Shown in pieces: positions 7,738 to 16,096 of a stretch of DNA of 64,000 nucleotides (positions are counted from its first letter, which is position 1; each line of letters starts with the position of its first letter). The notes under the pieces were generated by a model that saw nothing but the letters and a program-made list of their open reading frames with translations, made no database searches and was not told the origin of the DNA. The position numbers and the translations under genes were made by a program. The DNA lies in NCBI RefSeq assembly GCF_000526335.1, contig NZ_JAFW01000001.1, positions 4,588,001 through 4,652,000 on the forward strand. The letters run 5' to 3'. Source of the DNA: Arthrobacter sp. 31Y. GTDB taxonomy: Bacteria; Actinomycetota; Actinomycetes; Actinomycetales; Micrococcaceae.

Positions 7738-9459
7738 ATGACAGATCCAGTGAGGGCAGCGCGAGAACAACTCATCCGTGTCGGACTCACCGGGACATAC
7801 CAAGCTAAAGATGTGCCGGACGTTATCGTCCGGAGTTGGCGCCGATCCATCAGCAGCGCCGCTGAAAGTGCGGCTCCGCAGCGCTACCGGGAAGTGGATA
7901 CTGATACCTTGCTCGGCCGTGCCGCCGTTCCGGTCCTTGACCGCTGGCAGCATCAATTGGCAGATACTGGTACCACCCTTTTCTTGAGTGACAGGGGTGG
8001 GAGCATTGTGGACCGGCGGGCAAGCGACAGTACCGAACGCCGGCGCCTGGATAATATGCACGCGGCAGAAGGCTTCGACTACTCCGAAGATTCCATCGGC
8101 ACCAACGCCTTGGGGACATCGATGGTGGAGAAACGCCCGGTGTTCGTGAAAGGAAGTCAGCATTACAGCGAGGCTTTGGCCACCAACGCCTGCGCCGCGG
8201 CTCCAATCTACACACCGGCAGGGTTGGTGGTGGGTTCCATAGCACTTGGCGGGCCCTTGGATGCGGCTAGTCCGATCATGCTTTCTTTGGCTCGGGAGAT
8301 CAGTCAACAGATCGGGGACCGGCTTCGCGCGTCGTCGAGGCCGCAGGACCTGGCTCTGGCCATGTCCTTCATGAGGTTCTCCAGCTCGCAGCGTCCAACT
8401 ATCGTTTTGGACCACGAATCAGTTCTGGCGAATACGCCGGGCTTGCCGTACGTGAGTGTGGCCTCCCATGTAATGCTCTGGGAAGTACTCAATGCCCATG
8501 ATTGGCAGTCCAGCGCGACGCTGCGCCGCGAGCTTGAGGGTACGCAACTTGAGATCACCGCCCGGAGGGTCATGGATGGGCACCGTGGTCACTTCGTAGT
8601 GCACTTCGCCGAGCTCGAACCACAGACATCTCACTTGGTTGATGTTGTCCCCGCACCTGCTTCCGTGTCATTCCATCCCGGAGCGGTAACCCATGGTGGT
8701 GGCGTAGCCGTTGTGGACGGGCCAAGGGGCTCGGGACGAACGACGGCGGTGTCGGACCTGCGTTCGGAATGGGGCCGGAGTGTCGCCCTGGAAACATTGA
8801 CCGTTTCCCCGGCGGCCACACCTTGGGGCACGGTGGAGGAGTGGCTGGAAGGCGGGAGCGACGTCTTGCTTCGCCGTATGGAGGATCTTCCCGTCGAAGA
8901 GCTTCCTCAGCTGTTCGACACCGTCGAACGTCGCCGTCAATCCAGGAGCGGCGCTCCGACGTCGGGAGTCCTTTTCCTGACAACCGACCGGAACAGTTCC
9001 AACCCAGCGCTGGTGGACCATCTGGAGAGCTGGGGAGTCCAAGCCAAAACTACCGCGTTGGCGGACACACCCGAGCGGATTCCCGGCCTGGTCACCCGCA
9101 TACTCAACGACCTTGACCCGCTGTCGCGGCACAGTATCTCGCCGGCAGCTCTGCAGTCCCTGGTTCAATGGGATTGGCCTGGCAACGTGGCGGAGCTCGT
9201 GCAAACGCTGACGCAACTGCTCGGCTCTGTGGGTGCTTCGCTGATCGAACGCAAGCATCTTCCCAAGCATTTGCAGCAGGCCCCTCCGAGGCGTCATTTG
9301 TCCCTGATCGAGTCGGCTGAGCGGGATGCCATCATCCGGGCTATGGACGCAGCCGGTGGGAACAAGTCGGAAGCGGCAGAGTTGCTCGGAATAGGGCGGA
9401 CCACACTGTACCGCCGGCTCCGACAACTGGGACTCGATGCCGGAGAAGGATCCATCTAA
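7738..9459 (+). CDS. AcoR-type GAF/Fis transcriptional activator with degenerate AAA+ domain
   Basis: This 573-residue regulator has an N-terminal GAF-like sensor (about residues 40-200, with DNMHAAEGFDYSEDSIGTNALGT), a central ATPase remnant and a C-terminal Fis helix-turn-helix (about 542-566, NKSEAAELLGIGRTTLYRRL). The Walker A region reads GPRGSGRTT (328-336), with arginine where lysine is expected. No GAFTGA sigma-54 contact loop is present. It therefore probably activates by a sigma-54-independent route, as expected in actinobacteria. It faces the monooxygenase operon and is its likely activator. I take the ATG at 7738, nine bases after AAAGG, rather than the GTG at 7729. Confidence 0.88.
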   Translation: MTDPVRAAREQLIRVGLTGTYQAKDVPDVIVRSWRRSISSAAESAAPQRYREVDTDTLLGRAAVPVLDRWQHQLADTGTTLFLSDRGGSIVDRRASDSTERRRLDNMHAAEGFDYSEDSIGTNALGTSMVEKRPVFVKGSQHYSEALATNACAAAPIYTPAGLVVGSIALGGPLDAASPIMLSLAREISQQIGDRLRASSRPQDLALAMSFMRFSSSQRPTIVLDHESVLANTPGLPYVSVASHVMLWEVLNAHDWQSSATLRRELEGTQLEITARRVMDGHRGHFVVHFAELEPQTSHLVDVVPAPASVSFHPGAVTHGGGVAVVDGPRGSGRTTAVSDLRSEWGRSVALETLTVSPAATPWGTVEEWLEGGSDVLLRRMEDLPVEELPQLFDTVERRRQSRSGAPTSGVLFLTTDRNSSNPALVDHLESWGVQAKTTALADTPERIPGLVTRILNDLDPLSRHSISPAALQSLVQWDWPGNVAELVQTLTQLLGSVGASLIERKHLPKHLQQAPPRRHLSLIESAERDAIIRAMDAAGGNKSEAAELLGIGRTTLYRRLRQLGLDAGEGSI

Positions 9460-9475
9460 GGCCCGGTCCCGCGGG

Positions 9476-10375
9476 CTAGGCTGCAGCCGTGTCGTCGAGG
9501 CTCATGACTTCGGCCAGTACGGCCCTCAAGGCCGGGTTAGGGTCCTGTCGCCGCCATGCCGCCCGAAGGTCCACATCCGTGGTGAAATCTTCGAGCGGAA
9601 CAAACACCACATGGGGATCTGTGGCGTTTCCAGCCACAGAACCCAAGGTCAAATGGCAGCCGACCTCGGCGCTGACGAGTGCCAATGCAGTCTGGGTGTC
9701 CGGTGCCACCTGGACGATCGAGGGAACAAAGCCGTTGTCGTGGGCAAGGCGGCGGAGCCTGTCCGGGAGCACGGCACCTTCGTATGCCGGCAATGAGATG
9801 AAGCCGTCGGTTGCCAGGCGCGAAATGGAAAGACGACGGGCCCCGGCCAGGGGATGAGTGTCTGGGAGTGCAATTACCAGTGAATCTCGCATGACAACTT
9901 TGGACGCTATGTCAGCCGGAATGACATCCCAGCGCCCAAAGGCGATATCGGTCTCGCTTTGCACGAGCTTTGTCATGGCAGGTTGAGCAAAATTCTGGCT
10001 CGAAAGCTCCAGCTGTATACCCGGCCGCTGCGAACGTACAAGCCGTGCCAACCGGGCAACAAGCGGGTGAGTGGATACGCCTGCGAAAGCGATACGCACG
10101 AGGCCTGACTCGCCGTCGTCCGCGGACCGGACCGCATCTTCGGCGCGGCGCAACGACTCCAGTACCTCAGAGGCCGGTGCTATGAGTGCCTGGCCGCTGG
10201 ACGTCAGCTTCACGGATCGGGTGGTCCGGTCCAGCAGTCGGGTTCCGAGCTCCCGCTCCAGTTGCTTGATGATTCTGCTCAGGGGAGGCTGAGCCATATG
10301 CAGCCGCTCCGCGGCCCGACCAAAGTGAAGTTCCTCTGCGACCGCAAGAAAGGCGCGGAGCTGGCTGATTTCCAC
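9476..10375 (-). CDS. LysR-family transcriptional regulator
   Basis: This is a 299-residue LysR protein. The winged-helix DNA-binding part is residues 1-60 (LRAFLAVAEELHFGRAAERLHMAQPPLSR). An inducer-binding periplasmic-protein-like domain follows (about 90-290). It resembles the BenM/CatM group that senses aromatic or dicarboxylic acids. It starts at GTG 10375 behind AAGGAG. It lies 77 bases after the 3-hydroxyacyl-CoA dehydrogenase on the same strand, so it may be the last gene of the beta-oxidation operon, and it converges on the activator gene with only 16 bases between stops. It is one of three local candidates for binding the AATARGTMTTGGAC boxes. Confidence 0.9.
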   Translation of the reverse strand: MEISQLRAFLAVAEELHFGRAAERLHMAQPPLSRIIKQLERELGTRLLDRTTRSVKLTSSGQALIAPASEVLESLRRAEDAVRSADDGESGLVRIAFAGVSTHPLVARLARLVRSQRPGIQLELSSQNFAQPAMTKLVQSETDIAFGRWDVIPADIASKVVMRDSLVIALPDTHPLAGARRLSISRLATDGFISLPAYEGAVLPDRLRRLAHDNGFVPSIVQVAPDTQTALALVSAEVGCHLTLGSVAGNATDPHVVFVPLEDFTTDVDLRAAWRRQDPNPALRAVLAEVMSLDDTAAA

Positions 10376-10452
10376 AGTGGAACTCCTTCCGATTATTGCC
10401 TTGAAGGTATCACTGCTCCGGTTGAATTAGGAAGGAGGACAATAATGTGACT

Positions 10453-11319
10453 CTAATTCGTCCACTCGTAAAATCCTTTGCCTGCCTTTCGGCCCAGCTC
10501 TCCAGCAGCGACTTTTTCCCGGAGAATCCTCGGCGGAGCGAACCTGGGCCCCAGGGTGGACTCCAAGTACTCCGCAATGCCAAGGCGCACGTCGAGGCCA
10601 ACAATGTCGGTGGTCCGCAGCGGACCTACGGGATGTTTGTAGCCAAGGACCATGGCGTTGTCGATGTCCTCAGCGCTTGCCACGCCTTCTTCCACCATGC
10701 GCATAGCCTCCAGGGCAATGGCGACACCCAGCCGGGACGATGCAAAGCCTGGTGCGTCTTTGACCACTACGGCCGTCTTGTCCAGGCCGGCTACCCAAGC
10801 CCGGGCAGCGGCAACAGTTCCTGCTTCGGTCTTGTCGCCGACTACCACCTCAATGAGCGTGGATGCAGGCACGGGGTTGAAAAAGTGAAGACCCAGGAAG
10901 GACTCTGGCCTGGTCAACGACTTTGCGAGTCCGCTGACCGAAAGTGACGATGTGTTGGTCGCCAGGAAGGCCCCGCTGGACAGGTGGCGTTCCACTTCGA
11001 TGAGAGCCGACGTCTTGAGTCCGGCGTCCTCGGGAACGGCTTCTATCACCAGCCCGCAGGAGGCGAAGGAACCGTGGTCCGTGGTGGTGCTCAACCTGCC
11101 GAGGACTTCCTGCCGATCGCCGCTGACCGCACCACGTTGGAACGACGCGTCCACGGAGGCGGCCAATCGCTCACTGGCGGCACGAGCGGCGTCGGCATCG
11201 CGTTCCACCACCGTGACTGTGGCGCCCTTGATGAGGAAGGCATGCGCGATGCCTGCGCCCATCCGTCCGCCTCCCAACACTCCTACGTTGTTCGGAATCA
11301 TTGAATCTGTGCCGGTCAT
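10453..11319 (-). CDS. 3-hydroxyacyl-CoA dehydrogenase
   Basis: This 288-residue enzyme oxidises an L-3-hydroxyacyl-CoA with NAD. The Rossmann motif GVLGGGRMGAG is at the N-terminus. The catalytic histidine region GLHFFNPVP is near residue 140, and NTSSLSVSGLA precedes it. The C-terminal helical domain carries KDAPGFASSR. It is of the 3-hydroxybutyryl-CoA dehydrogenase size and is not fused to a hydratase. Its ATG overlaps the hydratase stop (ATGA). In the operon it would act on 3-hydroxyadipyl-CoA, giving 3-oxoadipyl-CoA; the substrate is inferred from context. Confidence 0.92.
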   Translation of the reverse strand: MTGTDSMIPNNVGVLGGGRMGAGIAHAFLIKGATVTVVERDADAARAASERLAASVDASFQRGAVSGDRQEVLGRLSTTTDHGSFASCGLVIEAVPEDAGLKTSALIEVERHLSSGAFLATNTSSLSVSGLAKSLTRPESFLGLHFFNPVPASTLIEVVVGDKTEAGTVAAARAWVAGLDKTAVVVKDAPGFASSRLGVAIALEAMRMVEEGVASAEDIDNAMVLGYKHPVGPLRTTDIVGLDVRLGIAEYLESTLGPRFAPPRILREKVAAGELGRKAGKGFYEWTN

Positions 11320-12119
11320 GACTTCTTCCTGTCCAAGAACTGTTGCATGAGATCGAATTTTGCAGGGGACTCAAAAAGCATTCCCTGTGCGAGGGTATCG
11401 ACCAGCGGATGGGCTTCCCTGGGGGCGTGGAACACTGACTTGGTCAGCCGTACTGCCAAGGCATCCTGGCGGGCTATACGGTCCGCAAGGGCGTTGGCGG
11501 CCTCGATAAGGTGCTCAGGCTCAACGAGTTGGGTGATGAGTCCGGCTTCGAGGCATTCTTCGCCGTTGAGGATGCGGCCGGCCAACAGGATCTCCTTGGC
11601 GAGCGGTTCCCCCACCAGTTCACGGAGCCGCCACGTGGCACCCGCGGCGGCCAGGATCCCCAGTCCGGTCTCCGGGTTGCCCATGCGGAGACCCGCAGTG
11701 CCGATTCGAAAGTCGGCGGCATAGGCCAGTTCGGCACCGCCGCCCAAAGCGAAGCCGTCCAAGGCGGCAATGACTGGCATTGGAAGGCCCGCAATGCGGT
11801 TGAAAAGTGAGGAGTTTATGCCGGCCAACGCGTCCTCACGACGACGGGCGCGTAGTTGGGCGATGTCTGCACCCGACGCAAAAATTGCCTTCGTCCCGCT
11901 CGCCGGGTCAGCAGCGGTTCCTGACAGGATCAGCACCCGTGGGTCTCTCTCCAGATCAGCACATACAGCATGCAGTTCCTCGACCATTACCGCATTGATG
12001 GCGTTTCGCACGTCGGGGCGGTGAAGGCGGACATGCATGCGACCGTCTCCCTGGTCCACGTTAAGTGTGGTGAACCTGGAGGGGTTCCGGGCCTCCGCGG
12101 TCGATGTGGACGCCGTCAT
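11316..12119 (-). CDS. Enoyl-CoA hydratase/isomerase family protein
   Basis: This is a 267-residue crotonase-fold enzyme. The oxyanion-hole segments are FASGADIAQL near residue 80 and ALDGFALGGGAELAYAADF near 115. The second catalytic glutamate region is GNPETGLGILAAAGAT near 145. It would hydrate a 2,3-enoyl-CoA, here probably 2,3-dehydroadipyl-CoA. I start it at the ATG at 12119, which shares its first base with the thiolase stop codon (TGATG); the longer frame to 12167 would run inside the thiolase gene. Its own stop overlaps the dehydrogenase start. Confidence 0.92.
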   Translation of the reverse strand: MTASTSTAEARNPSRFTTLNVDQGDGRMHVRLHRPDVRNAINAVMVEELHAVCADLERDPRVLILSGTAADPASGTKAIFASGADIAQLRARRREDALAGINSSLFNRIAGLPMPVIAALDGFALGGGAELAYAADFRIGTAGLRMGNPETGLGILAAAGATWRLRELVGEPLAKEILLAGRILNGEECLEAGLITQLVEPEHLIEAANALADRIARQDALAVRLTKSVFHAPREAHPLVDTLAQGMLFESPAKFDLMQQFLDRKKS

Positions 12120-13345
12120 CACACCCCCTCTACCAGGAGTGCGGTTCCCTGGCCGACTCCCACGCACATGGTTGCCAGCCCCAGCTTGCGTGGTTCGCTC
12201 CCGAGCTCGCGTTCCATGCGTCCCAGGAGGGTGACCACCAGGCGGGAACCGGACGAACCGAGCGGATGGCCCAAAGCGATCGCACCGCCGTCGGCGTTGA
12301 CCGTTTCCTCAGCGAGTTTGAGCTCGCGCATCACGGCGAGTGACTGCGACGCGAAGGCTTCGTTGAGTTCCACTGCGCCAAGATCGCGCACTGACAGTCC
12401 GGTGCGGTCGAGGATCTTCTGAGTTGCCGGAACCGGCCCGATTCCCATGATCTCGGGCGCAACGCCCGCTGAACCGCCGTCGAGAATCCTCGCCCGGGGC
12501 GTCAAACCGTACTTTTCAATGGCAGCTTCGGACGCAACGATGATCGCGGAGGCGCCGTCGTTGAGAGACGAGGCGTTGCCTGCCGTAACGACGGAACCGC
12601 CCTTTACTACTGGCCGCAGGCCCGAGAGCACGTCCATGGTGGTGCCGGGGCGCGGCCCCTCGTCCCTGCTGACTTCAGTCTGGACGCCCTTCCGGCCGGA
12701 GATGGTGACGGGAACAATCTCGTCATCGAAACGGCCAGCTTCGATGGCGGCCAAGGCTCGCGCGTGGGAACGCACGGCGACGGCGTCGCAGTCATCGCGT
12801 GAGGTGCCAAAGATGCGGGCAACCTCCTCAGCCGTTTCCGGCATGGAAAAGGAAGTCTTACCTTCGCGGGACAAAGGGCCGGAAGCGAATGCCGGATTGA
12901 CGAAGCGCCAACCAATGGAGGTGTCGACCACCGCTCCTGGCTTGGCGAAGGCCTTATCGGGCTTTTCCATCACCCAGGGAGCCCGGCTCATGGACTCGAC
13001 GCCTCCGGCAACCACAATGTCAGCGGCCCCGGCTTTGACCATGTGGCTGGCCATAATGATTGCACTCAGTCCGGACGCGCACAGCCGGTTGACGGTGATG
13101 CCTGGAACACTGTCCGGAAAGCCCGCCAACAACCATGCCATGCGGGCGACGTTCCGGTTCTCCTCACCGGCTCCGTTGGCGTTGCCAAGGATCACTTCAT
13201 CGACGACTGCCGGGTCCAGGCCGGCGCGTTCGACGACGGTGCGCAAGGTGAGTGCGGCGAGGTCGTCAGGGCGGACAGTGGACAAGGCTCCGCCGTAGCG
13301 GCCCACAGGAGTGCGGGCGCCACCTATCAGGAAAGCCTCAGGCAT
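12119..13345 (-). CDS. Thiolase, acetyl-CoA C-acyltransferase (3-oxoadipyl-CoA thiolase-like)
   Basis: This 408-residue thiolase has the acyl-carrying cysteine in VNRLCASGLSAI near residue 90, GGVESMSRAPW shortly after, the histidine motif GGAIALGHPLGSSG near the C-terminus and the second cysteine in ATMCVGVGQG. Family and operon point to cleavage of 3-oxoadipyl-CoA to succinyl-CoA and acetyl-CoA. A second thiolase is at 31759-32973; they share the ARTPxG-YGG/FGSGL start and GNANGAGEENRNVARM but differ elsewhere, so they are separate paralogues. AGGAA precedes the ATG. Confidence 0.92.
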   Translation of the reverse strand: MPEAFLIGGARTPVGRYGGALSTVRPDDLAALTLRTVVERAGLDPAVVDEVILGNANGAGEENRNVARMAWLLAGFPDSVPGITVNRLCASGLSAIIMASHMVKAGAADIVVAGGVESMSRAPWVMEKPDKAFAKPGAVVDTSIGWRFVNPAFASGPLSREGKTSFSMPETAEEVARIFGTSRDDCDAVAVRSHARALAAIEAGRFDDEIVPVTISGRKGVQTEVSRDEGPRPGTTMDVLSGLRPVVKGGSVVTAGNASSLNDGASAIIVASEAAIEKYGLTPRARILDGGSAGVAPEIMGIGPVPATQKILDRTGLSVRDLGAVELNEAFASQSLAVMRELKLAEETVNADGGAIALGHPLGSSGSRLVVTLLGRMERELGSEPRKLGLATMCVGVGQGTALLVEGV

Positions 13346-13392
13346 GGTTGATTCCTATCTTTCGTCATTCGTGGAAGGTGTGAGTGTGGGGA

Positions 13393-14610
13393 CTAGTTGA
13401 AGGCCGAGATGCCCGTGATGTCACGTCCAACTATCAGGGCCTGCATGGAGTCGGTTCCCTCGTAGGTGGAGACGACTTCCATGTCGGTCATGTGGCGCAC
13501 TACGTGGTTTTCCAGAAGCAGGCCGTTGCCGCCCAGCAAGTCACGGGCTTCATTGCAGATCCATTTGCCTTTTTGGGACGTCGCCATCTTGACCATGGAG
13601 GCCTGGGCGTTCGTCAATTGCCCACGATCGGCGAGTTCTGCCATTCGCGTGCACAACAATTGCATGGTGGTGAGTTCGCTGAGCATGTTGGCGAGCCGGG
13701 ACTGGACCAACTGGTATGACCCGATGGGCTTTCCGAATTGGTGCCGTGTTCGTGAGTAGTCGGCGGCAATCTCGAAGGCCGCCATGGCGTGGCCGACGGC
13801 CTCCCAAGCCGCGCCGCCGCGGGTCGCCTGCAGGACGCGGGAAACGTCCTTGAAGGAGTGGCAGCCTTCCAGCCGGTTGGCGGCGGGCAGTCGCATCTGG
13901 CGTATCTCAATATCGGCTTGGAGTATGGCCCGTTTGCCAACTTTTCCGCTGATGACTGTGGGAAAGTATCCTGCCGGGTATTTGCCGTCGGCATCCTTCT
14001 CCACCACAAAAGCGTTGACATTGCCGTCCTCGGCGTTCCGGGCGAACAGCACAATGACATCGGCGCAGTGGCCGTTGCCAATCCAACGCTTGTGCCCGGT
14101 GATGACCCAGTGGTCGCCGTCGCGGCGGGCTTCGGTCTCCAGCGCGACAGAGTCCGATCCATGATCCGGTTCCGTGAGGGCGAAGGCCCCCGTCTTGGCG
14201 ATCCTGGCCAACGGAGGGAGCCACTCTTCCTTCTGTTCGTCGCTGCCCAGAATGTTGAGCGCGCCCATGCACAGGTTCGAGTGAATGCCAAGGAACGTAT
14301 TGAGGCTTCCGTCGGCGCGAGCCATTTCACGGGCCACCATGCCCGCGGCTTTGCGGCTCATACCCGGACAGCCATAGCCTTGGTTGATGGTTCCGATGAT
14401 GTTCAGCTTGGCCAGCGGCTCCAGGAGTTCATCCGGAAACTCTGCTTTCTCCCAGTATTCATTGATGACTGGAAGAACACGGTTCTCTGCGAAGTCACGG
14501 ACCTTGTCCCGAACGGCGATCTCCTCGGCGTTCAGATCTGAATCCAACAGAAAATAGTCGGAAGTCGCAGTGGTACGTTCGCGTGCTCTGCGGTCTGCGG
14601 TGGCGGTCAT
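13393..14610 (-). CDS. Acyl-CoA dehydrogenase, glutaryl-CoA dehydrogenase-like
   Basis: This 405-residue FAD enzyme has ALTEPDHGSDS (flavin/substrate loop), KRWIGNGHCAD, RHQFGKPIGSYQLVQ and the catalytic-base region YEGTDSMQALIVGRDITG at the C-terminus. These features group it with glutaryl-CoA and long-dicarboxylyl-CoA dehydrogenases. In the operon it fits oxidation of adipyl-CoA to the 2,3-enoyl form. It lacks a membrane-targeting region and needs an electron-transfer flavoprotein encoded elsewhere. The ATG overlaps the CoA-transferase stop (ATGA), showing coupled translation. Confidence 0.92.
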   Translation of the reverse strand: MTATADRRARERTTATSDYFLLDSDLNAEEIAVRDKVRDFAENRVLPVINEYWEKAEFPDELLEPLAKLNIIGTINQGYGCPGMSRKAAGMVAREMARADGSLNTFLGIHSNLCMGALNILGSDEQKEEWLPPLARIAKTGAFALTEPDHGSDSVALETEARRDGDHWVITGHKRWIGNGHCADVIVLFARNAEDGNVNAFVVEKDADGKYPAGYFPTVISGKVGKRAILQADIEIRQMRLPAANRLEGCHSFKDVSRVLQATRGGAAWEAVGHAMAAFEIAADYSRTRHQFGKPIGSYQLVQSRLANMLSELTTMQLLCTRMAELADRGQLTNAQASMVKMATSQKGKWICNEARDLLGGNGLLLENHVVRHMTDMEVVSTYEGTDSMQALIVGRDITGISAFN

Positions 14611-15920
14611 CTCTGCGCCTTTCTTGACGGATGGGCCAGCTGTTCAGCGGGCGTTGGGAATGTTTCGGCTGTGTTCTTCGGAGACGTCGCTGCAAGCCAG
14701 GACAGAACAGATTGCCTGTCCGCGTCGTGGGCTGGCGGAGCCAGGTCGTAGCTGACGGGAGTCTCTGAGAATGTAATGGGGTTGCGGACTGTAGGCATCG
14801 ACCCAGGGCCGTGGCCGATGGTGACCACGGGGTCCAGCCCTATTCTTTCCGCGAAGTCGATGCCCTGCCGGACGTCGTTAATGGGGGCGCAGGGGAGGCC
14901 GCAGTCCGTGAGGATGTCGAACCATTCCGTTGAGGACTTCCCGGCGAGGGCCGCTTGGAGCAAGGGCCTGAGCTCCTCCCGGTTCAGGCTTCGATCCGGA
15001 GCTGCGGCGAACCGGGGGTCCTCGGCCACATGGGGAAGGCCCAATGCGTGGCACAATTTCCGGAATTGGGGATCATTGCCGATGGCAATAACAATGTCAC
15101 CATCGCCTGTCATCAGTGGTTCGTATGGGTAGATGCTCGGGTGTTCGTTGCCGAGTCTGGTGGGGACTGTCCCACTCAGGAGATATCCGGCGGTCTGATT
15201 AACCATTCCGGACAATGCCGACGCCATCAGGTTGACTTCAATGCGTTGCCCTTTGCCACTGCTATCGCGTTCGTGCAGAGCGGCGAGGATACCAATTGCT
15301 GCGTGGAGTCCGGTGATGACGTCAAAGACTGCCACCCCGGAGCGGTACGCCGGGCTGTCCGGTGATCCTGTCAGGCTCATCAAGCCTGACATCGCTTGCA
15401 CCAGAAGGTCATATCCCGGTAAGGATGCGCCTCCGGCAGTCCCGAATCCCGTGATGGATGCATAGATCACGTCAGGATTGGTGGCGGCCACCGACTCATA
15501 GTCGAGCCCAAAGCGATCCAGGCCACCTGGCTTGAAGTTTTCCACCAGGACGTCGGCCCGACCGGCAAGATCCAGGGCGATTTTCTGATCCTCAGGATCC
15601 CGCAGGTCCAAGGAGATGGAACCCTTGTTGCGGTTGATGGAGAGGTAATACGTGGACTCTGCGTCCCGGACCGGTGGCTTCCAGGCGCGGGTTTCGTCGC
15701 CATCGGGACTTTCAACCTTGACCACTGTGGCTCCCATGTCGGCCAGCAGCATGGTGCAGTAGGGGCCGGCCAATACCCGGCCGAAGTCGGCTATAAGGAT
15801 TCCCGACAGCGGGCCGGTGCCTATGCGTCCGAACATGTTGGCGGGGAAAGTCTGTTCTTGCGGGGCGTCGTTCAGGGCCGTCTTTGGCCAGGCAACGCTG
15901 GGGCTGGTGTGGATCGTCAC
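14607..15920 (-). CDS. CaiB/BaiF family (class III) CoA-transferase
   Basis: This protein is 437 residues from the GTG at 15920, chosen because TAGGAGAG lies just ahead; the open frame continues to 16082 but the extra stretch is not family-like and crosses the promoter. It has GILIADFGRVLAGPYCTMLLAD (the usual N-terminus), the catalytic aspartate region LSINRNKGSISLDLRD and LVENFKPGGLDRFGL. It would activate a dicarboxylate to its CoA thioester from a donor such as succinyl-CoA, here probably adipate. It is the first gene of the beta-oxidation operon and an AATAAGTATTGGAC box lies 56 bases upstream. Confidence 0.9.
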   Translation of the reverse strand: MTIHTSPSVAWPKTALNDAPQEQTFPANMFGRIGTGPLSGILIADFGRVLAGPYCTMLLADMGATVVKVESPDGDETRAWKPPVRDAESTYYLSINRNKGSISLDLRDPEDQKIALDLAGRADVLVENFKPGGLDRFGLDYESVAATNPDVIYASITGFGTAGGASLPGYDLLVQAMSGLMSLTGSPDSPAYRSGVAVFDVITGLHAAIGILAALHERDSSGKGQRIEVNLMASALSGMVNQTAGYLLSGTVPTRLGNEHPSIYPYEPLMTGDGDIVIAIGNDPQFRKLCHALGLPHVAEDPRFAAAPDRSLNREELRPLLQAALAGKSSTEWFDILTDCGLPCAPINDVRQGIDFAERIGLDPVVTIGHGPGSMPTVRNPITFSETPVSYDLAPPAHDADRQSVLSWLAATSPKNTAETFPTPAEQLAHPSRKAQR

Positions 15921-15976
15921 GGCTCTCCTAGGGAATCGTTGTCCATACGTCAACGATCCCAGCTGGATTACCATCA

Positions 15977-15990
15977 GTCCAATACTTATT
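15977..15990 (-). promoter_or_regulatory. AATARGTMTTGGAC box upstream of the CoA-transferase operon
   Basis: In gene direction it reads AATAAGTATTGGAC and ends 56 bases before the GTG start at 15920. The same 14-base box precedes four other catabolic units (16948, 20681, 25895, 34073). A TGCA lies upstream of it, as at 25895 and 34073. It is probably an activator site, perhaps LysR-type, that also supplies a weak -35-like TTGGAC. Confidence 0.6.
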
Positions 15991-16043
15991 CGGTCTACTA
16001 TTGTTGCATTTTCAGTAATAATCAATGGTAGCGCAACGAACAA

Positions 16044-16069
16044 CAGCACCCCGGTTGTCCGGGGTGCTG
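16044..16069 (-). terminator. Hairpin terminator after the SDR gene
   Basis: A perfect 11-base-pair stem (16044-16054 with 16059-16069) closes a TTGT loop 28 bases after the SDR stop. It separates the SDR transcript from the CoA-transferase promoter. There is no long T-run, so efficiency is uncertain. Confidence 0.7.
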
Positions 16070-16096
16070 CGTTCATCTTCAATGTGGACTGGCTGG

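Noticed and set aside
7564..8415. Long leftward open frame opposite the AcoR-type activator gene
   Set aside because: It has no family resemblance and overlaps the well-supported activator on the other strand. It is a typical antisense open frame of high-GC DNA, as is 8668-9426.
12447..13298. Rightward 283-codon open frame opposite the thiolase
   Set aside because: Low-complexity Ser/Ala/Pro-rich product, antisense to a complete thiolase. Rejected with 13789-14541 opposite the acyl-CoA dehydrogenase.
15921..16082. N-terminal extension of the CaiB protein
   Set aside because: The extension lacks family similarity and would cover the promoter box at 15977-15990; the GTG at 15920 has a strong ribosome site.
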